Source: Hymenochaete sp. R1 (Eukaryota > Basidiomycota > Agaricomycetes > Hymenochaetales > Hymenochaetaceae). From it: a DNA stretch of 57,604 nucleotides. The stretch is from the NCBI GenBank assembly GCA_019400425.1, contig JAFREE010000152.1:1-57604 (forward strand). Direction: 5' to 3'. The notes below the pieces were generated by a model, which searched no databases, was not told where the DNA came from, and saw only the letters and a program-made list of their open reading frames with translations. Made by a program: the position numbers and the translations under genes. Shown one piece after another: positions 10,801-21,700 of this stretch; positions within the stretch are counted from its first letter, which is position 1; every line of letters starts with the position of its first letter.

Positions 10801-11974
10801 ACCACAGACCCTTTGCAAGCGCAAGAGGTGGACATCGTCCCTTCTTAATATGTGAGATGCAGGACAAGCATATGCCCCTACAGGACCTGTCGAGAACCGG
10901 CCCAGGCAATGGCTGTATTGGGTCCGACGAAGACATGCGAGGTGCTCGCGTGCATGGAGTAGTGTCTGGTGAGTCGTCACAAAGAGGAGAGAGGTCCAGA
11001 TTATTTAGTGAATCGAAGGCCATGACATCAATAGCGGGACGTAGCTGGCCGCATGCAGCGCACCCGCATTCTTCGATGTTACGAGGGCTTATGGCATTGC
11101 ACCAATCGTTGATAAATTCTTCCAAAAGCTCAAAAGCCGGTTGGGATGGAGGATAGTCGAAATCGACGTCAGATGCGGCGAGGATGTGGAATACTGTCGA
11201 GCAAGAGAAAATGATCCTGCACGGAGAAGACTCGTCAGTTCGGCATCTTATATCTTGCAAGGTATGAAAACGAGACTTAGAATTGCGTAACGTTATTTGG
11301 AAGAATGTGGCGATGGCTCTTAAACAAGGAAGACCAAGGCGGGAAAGAACACGAGGAGACAATCCCTGAAGGACCATGACAGATTGGCGAAGCGGAAGTT
11401 CGTCATCGACATGTGTGATACCTCGAAATGAGAATTGTTGCGACTTTAGGTGTTCAGGAACAACAGTTGACGAGAATTGCGAGAGAAACTGGTACGAGAA
11501 GGAAGATGAAGATGGATCCAAGGTATGTAAAGAGTCCGCCTTGAATACGAATAACAGATTGCAGTATCGAGCGTGCAAGGAAAGAAGATCACTTAATATG
11601 ACTCGTTTGGTAGTGTCAGCACCGAATGTATGTGCAACCCCGAGGGAAGAATAAATCTGCAAGAGTTCTCCGATTTGAAACCGCATTAAAACTGACTCAG
11701 GAATATTTCGAATGACCAGAATAGAATCCGGAGAAGAATTTGATATATCAGCGGTGGAACGTGCACATTGTACGAAAGTGAATCGATCAGAATCAAGAAA
11801 AGAATTCGTAGGTTGGATAAGATTGACTTTCAAGTCTCTGAAGAAATGGAAGCCTTTGCGTGGTGGAGCAGGAGAGCGACACTCTGATAATAACGGTGGT
11901 CCATGACCACTAAATGACTCCTGTGTCTTTGGAGTGAGAAACCTTGTTCTGTATGAAGTACGTCTGGTCGTCAT
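7820..11974 (-). CDS. Helitron Rep (HUH) half, ended by an in-frame TAA
   Basis: This is the N-terminal half of a Helitron RepHel transposase, 1384 codons from the ATG at 11974 (MTTRRTSYRTRF). The open frame runs further upstream but has no better ATG. In order: an N-terminal region; a Cys-containing block (CRGICLSCISHIKKGRCPPL) like DUF6570; a Helitron_like_N region with PYGFGGIGNDRGVGPR; and the Rep nuclease. Its HUH motif is LTLHLHLLLW (DNA near 9405) and its Tyr pair is YVTNYITK (near 8820). These residues nick and hold the DNA end. All catalytic motifs are intact. The frame stops at TAA 7820-7822; one codon later the helicase continues in the same frame. The family normally encodes Rep and helicase as one protein. 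Confidence 0.9.
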   Translation of the reverse strand: MTTRRTSYRTRFLTPKTQESFSGHGPPLLSECRSPAPPRKGFHFFRDLKVNLIQPTNSFLDSDRFTFVQCARSTADISNSSPDSILVIRNIPESVLMRFQIGELLQIYSSLGVAHTFGADTTKRVILSDLLSLHARYCNLLFVFKADSLHTLDPSSSSFSYQFLSQFSSTVVPEHLKSQQFSFRGITHVDDELPLRQSVMVLQGLSPRVLSRLGLPCLRAIATFFQITLRNSKSRFHTLQDIRCRTDESSPCRIIFSCSTVFHILAASDVDFDYPPSQPAFELLEEFINDWCNAISPRNIEECGCAACGQLRPAIDVMAFDSLNNLDLSPLCDDSPDTTPCTRAPRMSSSDPIQPLPGPVLDRSCRGICLSCISHIKKGRCPPLALAKGLWLGPVPDVLRDVNYAERLIVSRHQHNVFCVRAKSGRLMTKGNVILVPSPTRKVYNILPPPKKDFKEIFAFCFTGETFPSSDILDRMPFLVRKDKVYDILTFLKLNNPEYADLEISLENLETYSDNQIPVHPRWTQSADPGNRDSVATAVHDSAIEEGVNSTGEEIDVPFTVTGISYDAYSEASTDPIALKAFALQTLLRGQLVLGIGRGDEPVKTFDNEHLLTQSYPWLFPYGFGGIGNDRGVGPRLSNSEWIKWLLYYHDKRFQLDGEFIILCFNLLQIRQCVSRGNLVSKRSSFVNVTERLKTVDLSVLSSIVSRMKAGERVTAQTPEEQVCFHILSDVDLVSNSVFASVASKKSLRSQIWSVICARGPPTWFITITPPDGKNPISLYYADTKEFFHPLPLDASTRYSIVAKNPVGAARFFHLMVQLFIRHALQGSDEKGGLFGKTSAFFGTVEQQGRLTLHLHLLLWIEGAPPLDEIRDKLLSNDSNFQNELISYFKSCHTGDLMTGSSSDVLLRQAQQDPPGYDPVQLLPLPVPLKCASPCINSQNAPLCRDCSNNKSWWESFPSRVDSIVTRCNFHTCARFSCGKDPRDPSSTCKARFPRPTHHGSTITDDGVVVLQKSESMMNCYNPVLSYLLRSNTDVTCLQSGTALKAVVMYVTNYITKTPLKTAVMFDTMLDQLARNPFSSNVDDSQHSDQSRRVLTKTVNALTAKQEIGSPMAAAYLLGHPDHYTDHEFVNFPWKQFVAVTANKVANPHSDSSNEIPFDDYDSQRLFITRDGDSFVPYHVVMDYMYRPIELEDFNPYDFILLCNKVPLRITKKKGGMLKSQVPNDPGPSSTGTEHSQTQPTHCSSRSVLGKRKRTLTSKMLQLEASTNDTEDDDRVVNSDGLLRFLPAHPFYKSHAISMLPTNARRIPNFLTHPPSQSSSDAEYFYLSMLTIFLHWRDGSEICPSGRTLRETFDSFVFTDRQRQLIKNFNVRNECLRSADDFFA

Positions 11975-12309
11975 GTGGAAAGAGGCAGGTTCAAAAAAGT
12001 ATGATAAGAGGGAAAGACTCACGATGGTCGAACGGAAGACACATTGAAAAAAGTAGCATGTATATATGAAGACGGGCCTCAACGGAACGGGAGTCAGCAG
12101 ACGTCTCTTATGAAAAGACAAAAACACTGACGTTCGTTTTTTTACCCCGTACGCGGGAAAGGGACACGCATATGTGCAGGTACGGGATAGATAGGATGTA
12201 AATGCAACCGAGACAAACTCGTAAGGGACGAAATGTCTTTGATATATTAAGAGGGCAGAGATAAGTACAATGAAAGATAATGGGAGTGGAAGAATGAAGA
12301 TATGTACAG

Positions 12310-14027
12310 CTAATGATCGTCAAGGCCACCTTCAGAATCTCCAGTGATAGATTTCCACGCATCTTGGCCGCCACGATACAGAAGGACGACCCACATTATA
12401 TTCAAAGATACATTATGGGACCCATCTTTTTTGTCGTAGCGATTACAATGAAAACCGAACCAGATACAATCGCCTTGTTGGAGTTCGTCAGTCGGACCAA
12501 GCAGAGGTAAAGTATCGTAGGGAGTTTCAGTATCGAGATGCATGTCCGTATTGCGACCATCATATATAGGAACAGTCCCAGAAGCTGAAAGAGAATAGAC
12601 CGACCCACGTTTGCTAGGATCGAAAGGCGTAGACTTGATTGGCGAAACTGGCTGGCTACGTTTCGGAGATTTGATCGATCGCGACACACCCATTTCTCCT
12701 AAAATGTAGTTAGAGACTGAGTAAGGTCAGATAAGGAGACGAACCTCTAGTAGTAAATTCTAAGCCCCGATCATCAATCTGTGCCTTGAAATCTCCACGA
12801 TGCAACTCCCACTTGAATGCGACATACACCAAAGATTGAAGACGATCGAGGGCAAGGGAGGGAAGGTGGACGTATATACTTTTAACATTCCGCCCATTGC
12901 CACGAAGTTGAGTGAGAGAAGAATTTGCGACGCAGCCCAAGGAAACGAATTCGGCCAACTTCCCAGGCGTTTTCCAATGAACGCTTTCGTCCATGAAATA
13001 CTTGTGTATACCAACGCACTCTGACCCTTTCATTTGAACTTTACACATCTTGAGAGGGTCCGCCGTGATGTAATTAACGAGAGATCCGACGGGCTTCAAG
13101 AAATAGAGTTTACGATACAACCTGACAGGAAAAGAAAGAATAGGCGGTGTCAAACACACGCGCGGGAAGACGGGTATGAAATGAAGAGACTCACTGAAGA
13201 CGTTGTGCAGACTGGATGGGGTCCAAAACGTCTCGCAAGCAGTCGGACAGGACGCAACCAGTTTGAGAATGAGCATCGTTGTTCCAACTGACAAAGAGGC
13301 GAAGTCTAAGTAAAGTATAAGCATTGTCGAGACGGATGAGAGGGAAAGACAAACGCACGGCAGAGGGTGTAAGAATTCGCGACATTCCTCGGGAGATTCA
13401 TCATAAAGGGCGGGGTCCACCAAATTTGGGTCCCAACACGCATCAGAACCGGATGACCTGACAAAACAATAAATCTAAGATGATTATTGAAGAAAAAAGT
13501 GGTAGAAATCACCTGTCAGCTAGCAGACGTTCGATAAAAGCTCGCTCAATGGGGTTGTCAGGAAGACATTGCTTGTAAGGAACAGCCGGAGGTGATGAAG
13601 GACCCGATTTACTAATGAACGAAATAATTGAGAAAGCCGTCAGAAAAGAAATCGGAAGACTTCGTACACAGGAGTTGAAGGAGTGGAGGAGGGAGGAATA
13701 AGCGATCTTAAAAGAATGTGAGACGTGGAACGCAAATAAGGATGCAAGCTTACGACAATGCGTCTTGTAGAGTTGCAGTAGACGCTCTAGAGGGGAAAAG
13801 AGGTGCCCGATAAGTTTGATCGTTAAGTTAACAAAAAAGACCAGAGCGTACCCTGAATCGGTGGAGGGCTGAGAATTGCCCCCTGATTCGGGAGGATCGG
13901 AACTGTTACGGTCAAAAAAGCCAAAATTCGGAGCAGCATTAATGAGAGCATACCCAACATGCAAGCGCTTCGGCGCAGGCTCTTGAGTATCGATATCTTC
14001 GCGTTGCTTTTTAACTGGACGAACCAT
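12310..14027 (-). CDS. Unrecognised 427-aa protein beside the Helitron, 7 exons
   Basis: Seven exons join into 428 whole codons: 14027-13852, 13786-13754, 13611-13513, 13457-13359, 13305-13195, 13121-12745 and 12698-12310. Most introns have clear GT-AG ends; two donors are weak (GTACGC, GTTCGT). The product starts MVRPVKKQREDIDTQE, with a low-complexity basic and acidic start, then a globular part (LYRKLYFLKPVGSLVNYIT, KYFMDESVHWKTPGK, YVAFKWELHRGDF). Its end reads QQGDCIWFGFHCNRY then SLNIMWVVLLYRG. No family is recognised. The end resembles the GD-strand motif of the plus-strand gene at 15159, so an OB-like nucleic-acid-binding fold is possible but unproven. It lies about 340 bp upstream of Rep on the same strand, with open exons, so it is likely a companion of the element. 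Confidence 0.7.
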
Positions 14028-14042
14028 GATTGCGGGAAACAA

Positions 14043-15158
14043 AAGAATTACTCTGGGGACTGGGAGATGAGAAAAAAAAGAGGAAAGTTGGACAGTCTTA
14101 TAGGCAAGAAACGTCGCTTGTAAAAGATGATTTGGTCATGTGTCGAAAGTAGTAACATGGCCATAGGTCGGATCAGTGAAGCAGGTCAATCAGAACACCC
14201 CCCTAACCTTGTCCTGAAAAAAAAAGAGGAACGAGAGACATCGGAACTGTTCAATAACCGATGGGTCCAAGGAATTCAGATAGAAGTCGGAAAGTCATGC
14301 GAGCGACTCCATTTTATGCGCCAGATGTATCGGTATCGGTGCACTATCGCAGTTCAAGCCGTATGAAGGATGGAGGTATCGCAAGACATATACCATTCGA
14401 CAGGTCATATGAGGCCCCAAAGGACAGGCTTACAGGGGAAAATAAACCCAGATGGTTGCATTGCTGCGTCTGCGTTCGCGGCCTTTACATCACCTGTCCA
14501 TCCTGATGAAAAAAGTGTCCCGCACAGAACGCAGGGGGTCTGTTTCTAGAAAGCATCAGTGTCATCGGACCCGATGTCGTGGAACTGTATTGTGCAAAAT
14601 GTATCAGAGAATCAGGAGGACAGAAGAACATGGCTCTTGTTTGCAAGTCAGACGGATGAAGAACGGACCGGCATATAAGAAAGGCACATAAGCAAGAAAC
14701 GCTAAGTGAAGAAACGACACTTAAGTGAGCAGTTATGCAAGAGAACTACGATATCGATAAAGCGAGTGAGTAATTCGTGAGGATGGAGTTATAAGATGAT
14801 GATTCAGTTTGATTGATTAGGCACGGAATTGGAGAAACGTCTTCAACAAACGTTAGGCGAAAGTGATGAGGGAGGCCGGAGCCTCGTGAAGAGTATGGAG
14901 GAAAGTAAATAACGATTCGTCACTCACACTTAACTGATCTCCCCGGACAGACACAAAGGCTGGCTGTGTACAAAGGAGGCTCTCCATATATTCATCGACT
15001 GTTTCGAGAGTATGATGGAGGGAACGACGATGGCGAGAGTAGCAGAACGCCGATAAGGACGGAAGCCATTTTCAGATTACAAGGTATAATTCGATATGTT
15101 TTCTTTTTTATACCGAAGTAGTAAGTGAAACGGCCAAAGTGAAGGGAAAGAATGACAA
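14043..15158 (+). other. Possible upstream exons, unresolved
   Basis: No complete gene could be built here. Several plus-strand stretches look coding: one with WLHCCVCVRGLYITCPS (to 14506), one with GPDVVELYCAKCIRESGGQ (about 14565-14650), and one with TELEKRLQQTLGESDEGG (about 14823-14910) ending at a GTAAAT donor. The Cys pairs hint at a zinc site. An exon at about 15045-15080 could splice in phase into 15174 inside the next gene. These may be 5' exons of the 15159-16011 gene. Confidence 0.3.
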
Positions 15159-16011
15159 ATGACATACATTAACAGCGCAATAAACGATGCGAACACAAAG
15201 AGCATGCCTGAACATCGGCTAACCATAACGGGACTCACAAGTCCGACGTTTGGGAAGAGTACGGAGGCGATATTGGGCATTGAGGACTTGTTTAAACGAG
15301 AGATCGGGGAGCACAATTTGGACGAATGGTCGCCAGATATGACAGGAGAGTACATTGCGTTGACATTGACGACGAGAATGGCAACACAGGCGCCTCAGAA
15401 ATCGAATGCAACCCATAGGGACAGCGAAGTCGAAATACCCGAGGGATTTGACCCCAACGGAGTCATACGGAAATCGGAAAGGCTTCAATTTCTAAAGGAC
15501 AACCGTATAGACCTGTTAGATTCGAGCGGAGGTATAACACGGAAAGCGAAACCCAACAACTTCAAGCAGGGGGATATAGTAGAAGTTCAGGCATCGTTTA
15601 TTGCTATTCCCCTCGCAGGTGGACGGTTCCGTATGAAGCTCGTAATGCGCTCGCTCAACTTGCTAGACAAATCAGTGACATGGGTAAGCAGCAATGTACA
15701 TTCAAATGACGGAACTCATCTCACGTTAGGCTGCAACCATACAAGGCCGCGCAATATCTCTAAAGGCACGGATGGACGAAATGAAAGATAAGAGTGCGAA
15801 GAGGAAAAGGGAGGACGACATCATTGAACATCGGAAGCCAACGAAAGACTGCGTGACAGGAACGGTCGTCAAGAAGGCGAAAACAATTGCCGACATCGCA
15901 CTTGATATGGAGGACAGCGAAATGGAGCCACCTAAAGTACCAGAAGACGAAGCAGACGAGAAGACAAACGAAGACATAGTGAACGGAATCAGAGGTATGA
16001 GAGTACGATAA
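15159..16011 (+). CDS. Unrecognised two-exon protein with GD-strand motif
   Basis: Exon 15159-15683 and exon 15730-16011 join in frame across a 46-nt intron (GTAAGC to TTAG), giving about 268 aa. After an N-terminal helical part comes KPNNFKQGDIVEVQASFIA, then GGRFRMKLVMRSLNLLD, a pattern of beta strands. The C-terminal exon is highly charged with KRKRED and VVKKAKT, like a nuclear localisation signal, and ends in an acidic tail. I do not recognise a named family. The GD-I-V-E-V strand followed by a long basic strand resembles an OB-fold, as in RPA-like proteins carried by some plant Helitrons. That function is only a guess. The start may lie further upstream through additional exons. Confidence 0.6.
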
Positions 16012-17150
16012 GTAGAGGGTAGACGGTGTAAGATAAGGACTGTGGGAAAGAATGCCATGATTAAAGTGCGCTTGACGGCGAACGAGCGACAATTTTACGC
16101 GATTGAGAGGTTAATGAAAGAGCTTGAATGGGCACACAAGTAGGCAACAATATGACGCAGAGGAAGAAGCGATGGACACCAAAGAGAAGTGCACTGCCAG
16201 GGAAGTGGCACAGACCGGAACACAAATTTTTAGAGTTGGAAGAAGTACATGAAAGAATAAAAACGATTGGGCGGCTTAATTGACCGATGCACAGCACAAA
16301 ACATAGCCTCTGTAGACGTAACTGTAAGTATGAGGCGAGTGAAATGATGGAAGGACGGTTATGAGGGAGTGTACGTCTCATCTCATGATTCCAGTCCCAT
16401 CTACCTCCCTCCATACCTCTTATACTTCAGGTCGACCTATGTCGCAAATGTAGGGACCTCTCAACTGCACGTGGGCGGGGAAACATCATCAATATGATGT
16501 AGGGAAATACACCTCATGTCCTTGAGCTAAGCATGAATAGAGAGAAGATGGGAGATTGCCACTGTGAAAGGACGATGACATTGGTATGGGAAAGATGAAA
16601 CCCGGGATGCACTAGTACTGAGAGAGTATAAGGCAATGACAATCATAGCTCCGTCGAGCACATGCGGAAGGCCGTTACTTTAGAATACAAGCGGACGAAC
16701 AACCGAATGATTGAGCCTGTCCATCCATCCGCCAGATCGATTGTGCGGAAAATCGACCTGTGTTATGGCAGAACAGAGACTGTAATTCAGACAGCGACAA
16801 GAGGTGAGAGTGGATGAAATCATTGAAATTGGCGATGATGATGAACAGATGAGCACGGGGAGGATCGCCGAAGGTGCTGACACATTGCGTGCCAGTCAGA
16901 TCCAGGCACGGTCCGGGTAAACAGTTCTCGGGTCTAACGCCTGCCATATTAGGAAGGAGTTAGCCCCCCCTCCTCAGACTCCTCCCTTAGTGAAAACGAT
17001 GAGCCGGACTACGTCCGTCATCGTAAAAAACATGCGAAGTCAAATTCGGTATGTGGGTGGGATCGGCGCGTAGACAACAAACAATGCGGGGATTAGCAAC
17101 TGGTGCTTCACGCTCCATACGACCCTTGACACGCCTCTCCCACTATCCCA
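16012..17150. other. Gene-free stretch at the right side of the mobile region
   Basis: I see no supported gene. A minus-strand ORF at 16947-16675 begins with ATG (MAGVRPENCLPGPCLDLTG) and runs 90 codons, but matches nothing I know and has no clear splice partner. A strong hairpin sits at 16996-17024. The right edge of the Helitron region and the promoter of the next gene must both lie in this stretch. Confidence 0.35.
16996..17024. repeat. Perfect-arm hairpin next to CTAA
   Basis: ACGATGA and CGGAC pair with GTCCG and TCATCGT, a 12-bp stem with a 2-nt bulge on one arm and a 3-nt loop. On the minus strand the stem is followed after a few bases by CTAA, which fits the CTRR end rule of Helitrons. 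That orientation would be an end of an element lying at higher coordinates, not of the Rep-helicase element here. It lies 126 bp before the start codon of the next gene, so a regulatory role is also possible. Confidence 0.6.
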
Positions 17151-18394
17151 ATGGACGACTTTACCTTTGACGACGCTTCTGTGTGGGGAACTTCGAGCGC
17201 GCAAGACCCGAAGCCTCCCCAAGAACCTCTCGCGGGCTCGTCATCATCGCCCTTCACATCTCCGAGCCAGAATCGTAATGACACCTTTGGCGACGATGAC
17301 TTTGACTTTGGTGCCCCATCTCAGAATTTCATACCAGTAAATGAGGATGAGGATGACTTTGGAGACTTTGGCGACTTCGGAGACGCCGATGCGGACAGTA
17401 ATGCGACGGCGTTTGCTGATGATGAACCATCGGCCTTTACGTCCCAAGATTTCGATAACTCACCTATCTACAATGAATGGGAAGCATTGCGACTCGATCC
17501 CATGCCTCCTGGACCGGCTTTAAGGTCAGGAATAGGCGACATTCTCCGACCGTTTTGGGACAAGTTTGACAGCAATCAATTCTTGACCGACGAGGATATA
17601 CGGCAGGTCGGAGGAACGAATCAAATACTTGTTTCTCCGGAGAGGTGAGCTAGAGCTTCAAATAGTTTTGGCGCTTGAAGATCTCAGATCAATGCTTTGT
17701 GACAGCCGCGCTCTGTATAATGCATTGTATCAAACTGCACTACCTCAGACTCACCCGATCAACTGGACGCGTTCGCGGATCCGGCGGAAGCAACTCGTAT
17801 CCCTCGGCATACCCGTCAATCTTGACGAGGTGCTCCCAACCGTCAATGGTAAATCTATGCCAGCACTCAGTTTATCTACACGACCTCTCTCTGCACCACC
17901 CAGTGCACGAATACTAGACCGAGTCACAAGCCCACCCCCTGCATCGGGCTCACGGCCGGGTTCGAGACCAGGTTCTCGTCCTCCGTCACGACCAGGTACT
18001 CCCAAAGCCAGTCCTTTAGCAAAGAGCTCGACATTTGCGGCACTTGGCCTTGGTGCGGCTCCATATGTTGACGAAGATGCCGTGAACGAAGTGCTGGCCT
18101 TAACACAAGGTGAGTGCTGCGCCATAGACAAGTGTGGTATTGCTAACGAAATCCAAAGACAATCTTTCACTTCTTCCCCTACCGACTCTCGAGGCACAAT
18201 TAGAACGGATCAAAGCGCTCACTGCAGATACCTCGGCTTTGCTTGCACATCTTCTTCAGCAACGAGACGCTCTACAGCAAGACTCTGAAACATACAATAA
18301 GTTGATAGGGGAACTTGTGGGTGAAGCTCAAAAAATGAAGACAACATCACGAACGCGGTCAGGCGGAACGAGGCGATCGAGTGGAATGACTTAA
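17151..18394 (+). CDS. Laa2/aftiphilin-like clathrin adaptor accessory protein
   Basis: Exons 17151-17644, 17706-18109 and 18159-18394 join into 378 codons (377 aa). The acidic first part holds DDFGDFGDF repeats, which match the short acidic-Phe motifs that bind the gamma-ear of AP-1/GGA clathrin adaptors. A conserved core follows: WDKFDSNQFLTDEDIRQVGG, QILVSPE, then NWTRSRIRRKQLVSLGIPVN, as in the DUF5102/Laa2 family. A Pro/Arg-rich linker (RPGSRPGSRPPSRPG) leads to a coiled coil near the end. The likely role is in clathrin traffic between Golgi and endosomes. The apparent frame change at 17645 is fully explained by a 61-nt intron. A clear branch site TGCTAAC lies in intron 2. Family assignment is moderately sure. 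Confidence 0.7.
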
Positions 18395-18722
18395 GAGTCG
18401 ACGATATACGTTCTCTTAGATGTAACTTATTATTTCCACTGAAAATAACCTCGTCATATGCATTGGTTGTTATATAATCATGTACTACGCTGTTTTGAGC
18501 TTGTACATTAATTAAATATTGGTCCATTTATACTCAAGTCTTCCAGTCCACGAGCATGAAATCGACAGAGGATCGACACACCGGGATCTAATCCCGAATC
18601 CAAAATTTGTGGACGCGCTCTCAACTGTGACACCGCTCCGTTTCGACCGACTCTCCTTGCATATTCTTATCGCATTATACTACCCTTCATGCTCTCAGCT
18701 CCTTGAATAAGCCGGAAGCATA

Positions 18723-21700
18723 ATGAACATCTCTCAAGGAGTTCCATCCACCGTACAGAGCATCTCATTCTCATTCCTCACTTCGGAGGACATTCGTCGA
18801 ATATCTGTAAAGCAAGTAGTAAACCCCGTCCTTCTCGATGATCTGAACCGGCCCAGCGCAGGAGGGCTGTATGACCCGGCACTGGGACCGAGCGATCGCA
18901 GAGACCTGTGAGTAATAACATTGTCTATACTCTGAAAGCTAACGACTGAGCTACGTATCCTTGCGTAGATGCGCTACGTGCCGGTTAGGATATTTCGCAT
19001 GTCCGGGTCATTATGGACATATTGAACTACCATCACCAGTGTATCATCCGTTGTTCATGATATACATGTACAAGCTATTGAGACAAGCATGTCTCTATTG
19101 CCATAGATTCAAGGCGAACCGGATTCAGGTAGGTTATGCCTCTGGGTTCCGCACCAAACATGTTACTCATGAGGTCTCAGCTAGCAAAATTTGTAGCAAA
19201 GCTACGGCTTCTTGACCATGGCCTCATGGAAGCCGCCAATGCACTCGACCTAATAAGCTCACAGATCAAGAAAGGGAAAGGTGATGTCAGCGAAGAAGGC
19301 GAGGATGCAGCAGACATGGATGACGAGACCGTCGAGGAACAAATGGAGAGCGACTTTGTCAAACGCATAAACTTTTTTGTCTACAGCCAGCTCGCGACTC
19401 ACAAAAGCCGGAACCGTGATGATTATAAAGATACAATGGTTTATCAGGCTCGAAAGGCGCTCATGTCGGAATTCCTAGGTGCAGCTCCAGCAAAGAAATG
19501 TCAGAATAGAGGATGTTATGCGTGTGTAATTCGTATGTTTTCTCCCATTGACCTAGCTTCTGACAGGAAATAAATATTATTAGATTTAGCCTCTCCCTGA
19601 GGAAAGAAGGTCATACGAAAATCATCGAATTGGATCTGACCCCGAAGCAGAAGGCTCAGCATCAAATCATGAATCTTAAAAGGGAAAATATTCTCTTTGA
19701 ACAACGAAGGAACCAGCGAGCGAGCGAGCATGTTAATGAAAGCGACTCTGAAGAACCGTCCGACGAAGAAGGTGAAGCCACATTCACAGACGAGGAGGAG
19801 AATACGAATCGTAACCAGGCCTTACCGAAAAGTGCCAGCGGGAAGGCTAAAACTATTCGCGGGAGGAACGAACGTGTCATGCCTCCAGAAGAGTGCCGAG
19901 CTCATCTTCGACGACTTTTCGATAATGAGAAGCCGATATGTGCTCTCATGTTTGGGCGCCACGGCCCTCACGCAGTTGTCAGTGTCGACCGTCTGTCACC
20001 GGCTTCCGCAGATATGTTCTTTCTCGACTGTCTCCTGGTCACACCTACACGATTTCGCCCTCCTGCGAAGATGGGCGAGACACTTTTTGAGCACCCCCAT
20101 AATGAGCTATTATCAAAAGTCTTGACCACGACTTTCAGCTTGCGTGACCAAAATGCGGATCTGCTAAAAAGTCAAGCAAAAGACTCTACTGTCGACGAGG
20201 CGACTCGCCGAAGATTACTTTCTCGGCTTCTGGAAACCCTGGTTCAGCTGCAGGTGGACGTAAACAGCTTCATCGATAGCAGTAAAAATCCAGTAAAGAT
20301 GAGGCAGGGAAAGCTTCCAACTCCAGGAGTGAAGCAAAACTTGGAAAAGAAAGAAGGTCTTTTCAGAATGCATATGATGGGAAAGAGAGTCAACTATGCC
20401 GCACGCTCCGTCATATCACCGGACGCTAACATCGATACGAACGAGATTGGCATACCTCCGGTTTTTGCGCGGAAACTGACCTTTCCGGAGCCCGTCACTG
20501 CTCACAATGTCCATAAAATGCGTGAACTCGTTATCAAGGGACCGCACAAGTATCCTGGGGCCAGCATCGTTGAGTTGGAGGATGGAAAACAGATATATCT
20601 GGTATGCGACAAATGCAATGCCTTGACGAGTCTCTTATAGCCATTACTAGGACAAAATGCCCGAAGAAGCTCGAACGGCGCTCGCCAATCAGCTCTTCAC
20701 GCCACAAAACGAGACCGGCCTCTCGAAGCAAACAGGCATGACGACTCGCACACAGGCTATCAACAAAAAAGTGTACAGGCACCTTGAGGATGGAGACGTA
20801 CTTATTCTAAACCGGCAACCAACGTTACACAAACCGAGTATGATGGTCCATAAGGCGAAGGTGCTGCAAGGGGAAAAAACGATTCGGATGCATTATGCGA
20901 ACTGTAACTCGTATAACGGTAAGCACTTGACCCATTGACAGCTTGAATGAAACTCACGTATCGCAAACTCAGCTGATTTCGATGGTGATGGTAAGCAACA
21001 CCATGTTCTGATTGTTGTTTCTTTACTGATATGTAACAGAGATGAACATACATTTTCCGCGTAAGATTTTTCTCTGAAAATGAAGCGTTTTTCTCGCTTC
21101 CTAGCTGAAAAAGGTCATAGAGAACGACCTGGCCCGCTCGGAGGCCATGTTCCTAGCAAACACCGATAATCAATACCTTGTACCTACATCAGGTAAACCT
21201 TTGCGTGGTTTGATCCAGGATCATGTCGTCGCCGGTGTCTGGATGACAAGTCGTGGGGCTTTCTTCAGTCGCGAAGAATACTTTCAACTACTGTATGGCG
21301 CTCTTAGGCCCGAGATAGATTGCCAGGGAAGTCGGTTACGGACGTTTCCGCCTGCGATCTGGAAACCGAAGCCATTGTGGACGGGAAAGCAGATTGTAAG
21401 ATTCAAAGTTTCATTTTCAAAAACCACAGACTAATTTATTATCGTCAGATCTCAACTGTACTTCTCAACATTACTCCTTCAGGCGCCGGGCCCCTCAATT
21501 TGACCTCTAAAGCAAAAGTATCCGGAGACCTGTGGTCGAAAGGCTCTGAAGAAGGAAAGATCATTTTCGTCGACGGCGAGCTTTTGACTGGTGTATTGGA
21601 TAAGTCACAGTTTGGTGCTAGTGATTATGGTCTCATACACTCGATCTACGAACTGTACGGTCCAGATGCAGCGGGAAAGCTACTTGGTGTCCTTAGCCGC

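Noticed and set aside
12710..13423. A single-exon 237-codon gene
   Set aside because: It contains three in-frame introns of the seven-exon model; splicing gives a longer, consistent protein.
15726..16092. Hydrophobic minus-strand ORFs
   Set aside because: They are antisense to the charged second exon of the plus-strand gene, which has proper splice sites.
17629..17705. Apparent frameshift in the Laa2-like gene
   Set aside because: A 61-nt intron (17645-17705, GTGAGC to ACAG) restores the frame and yields the expected joined motif, so there is no lesion.
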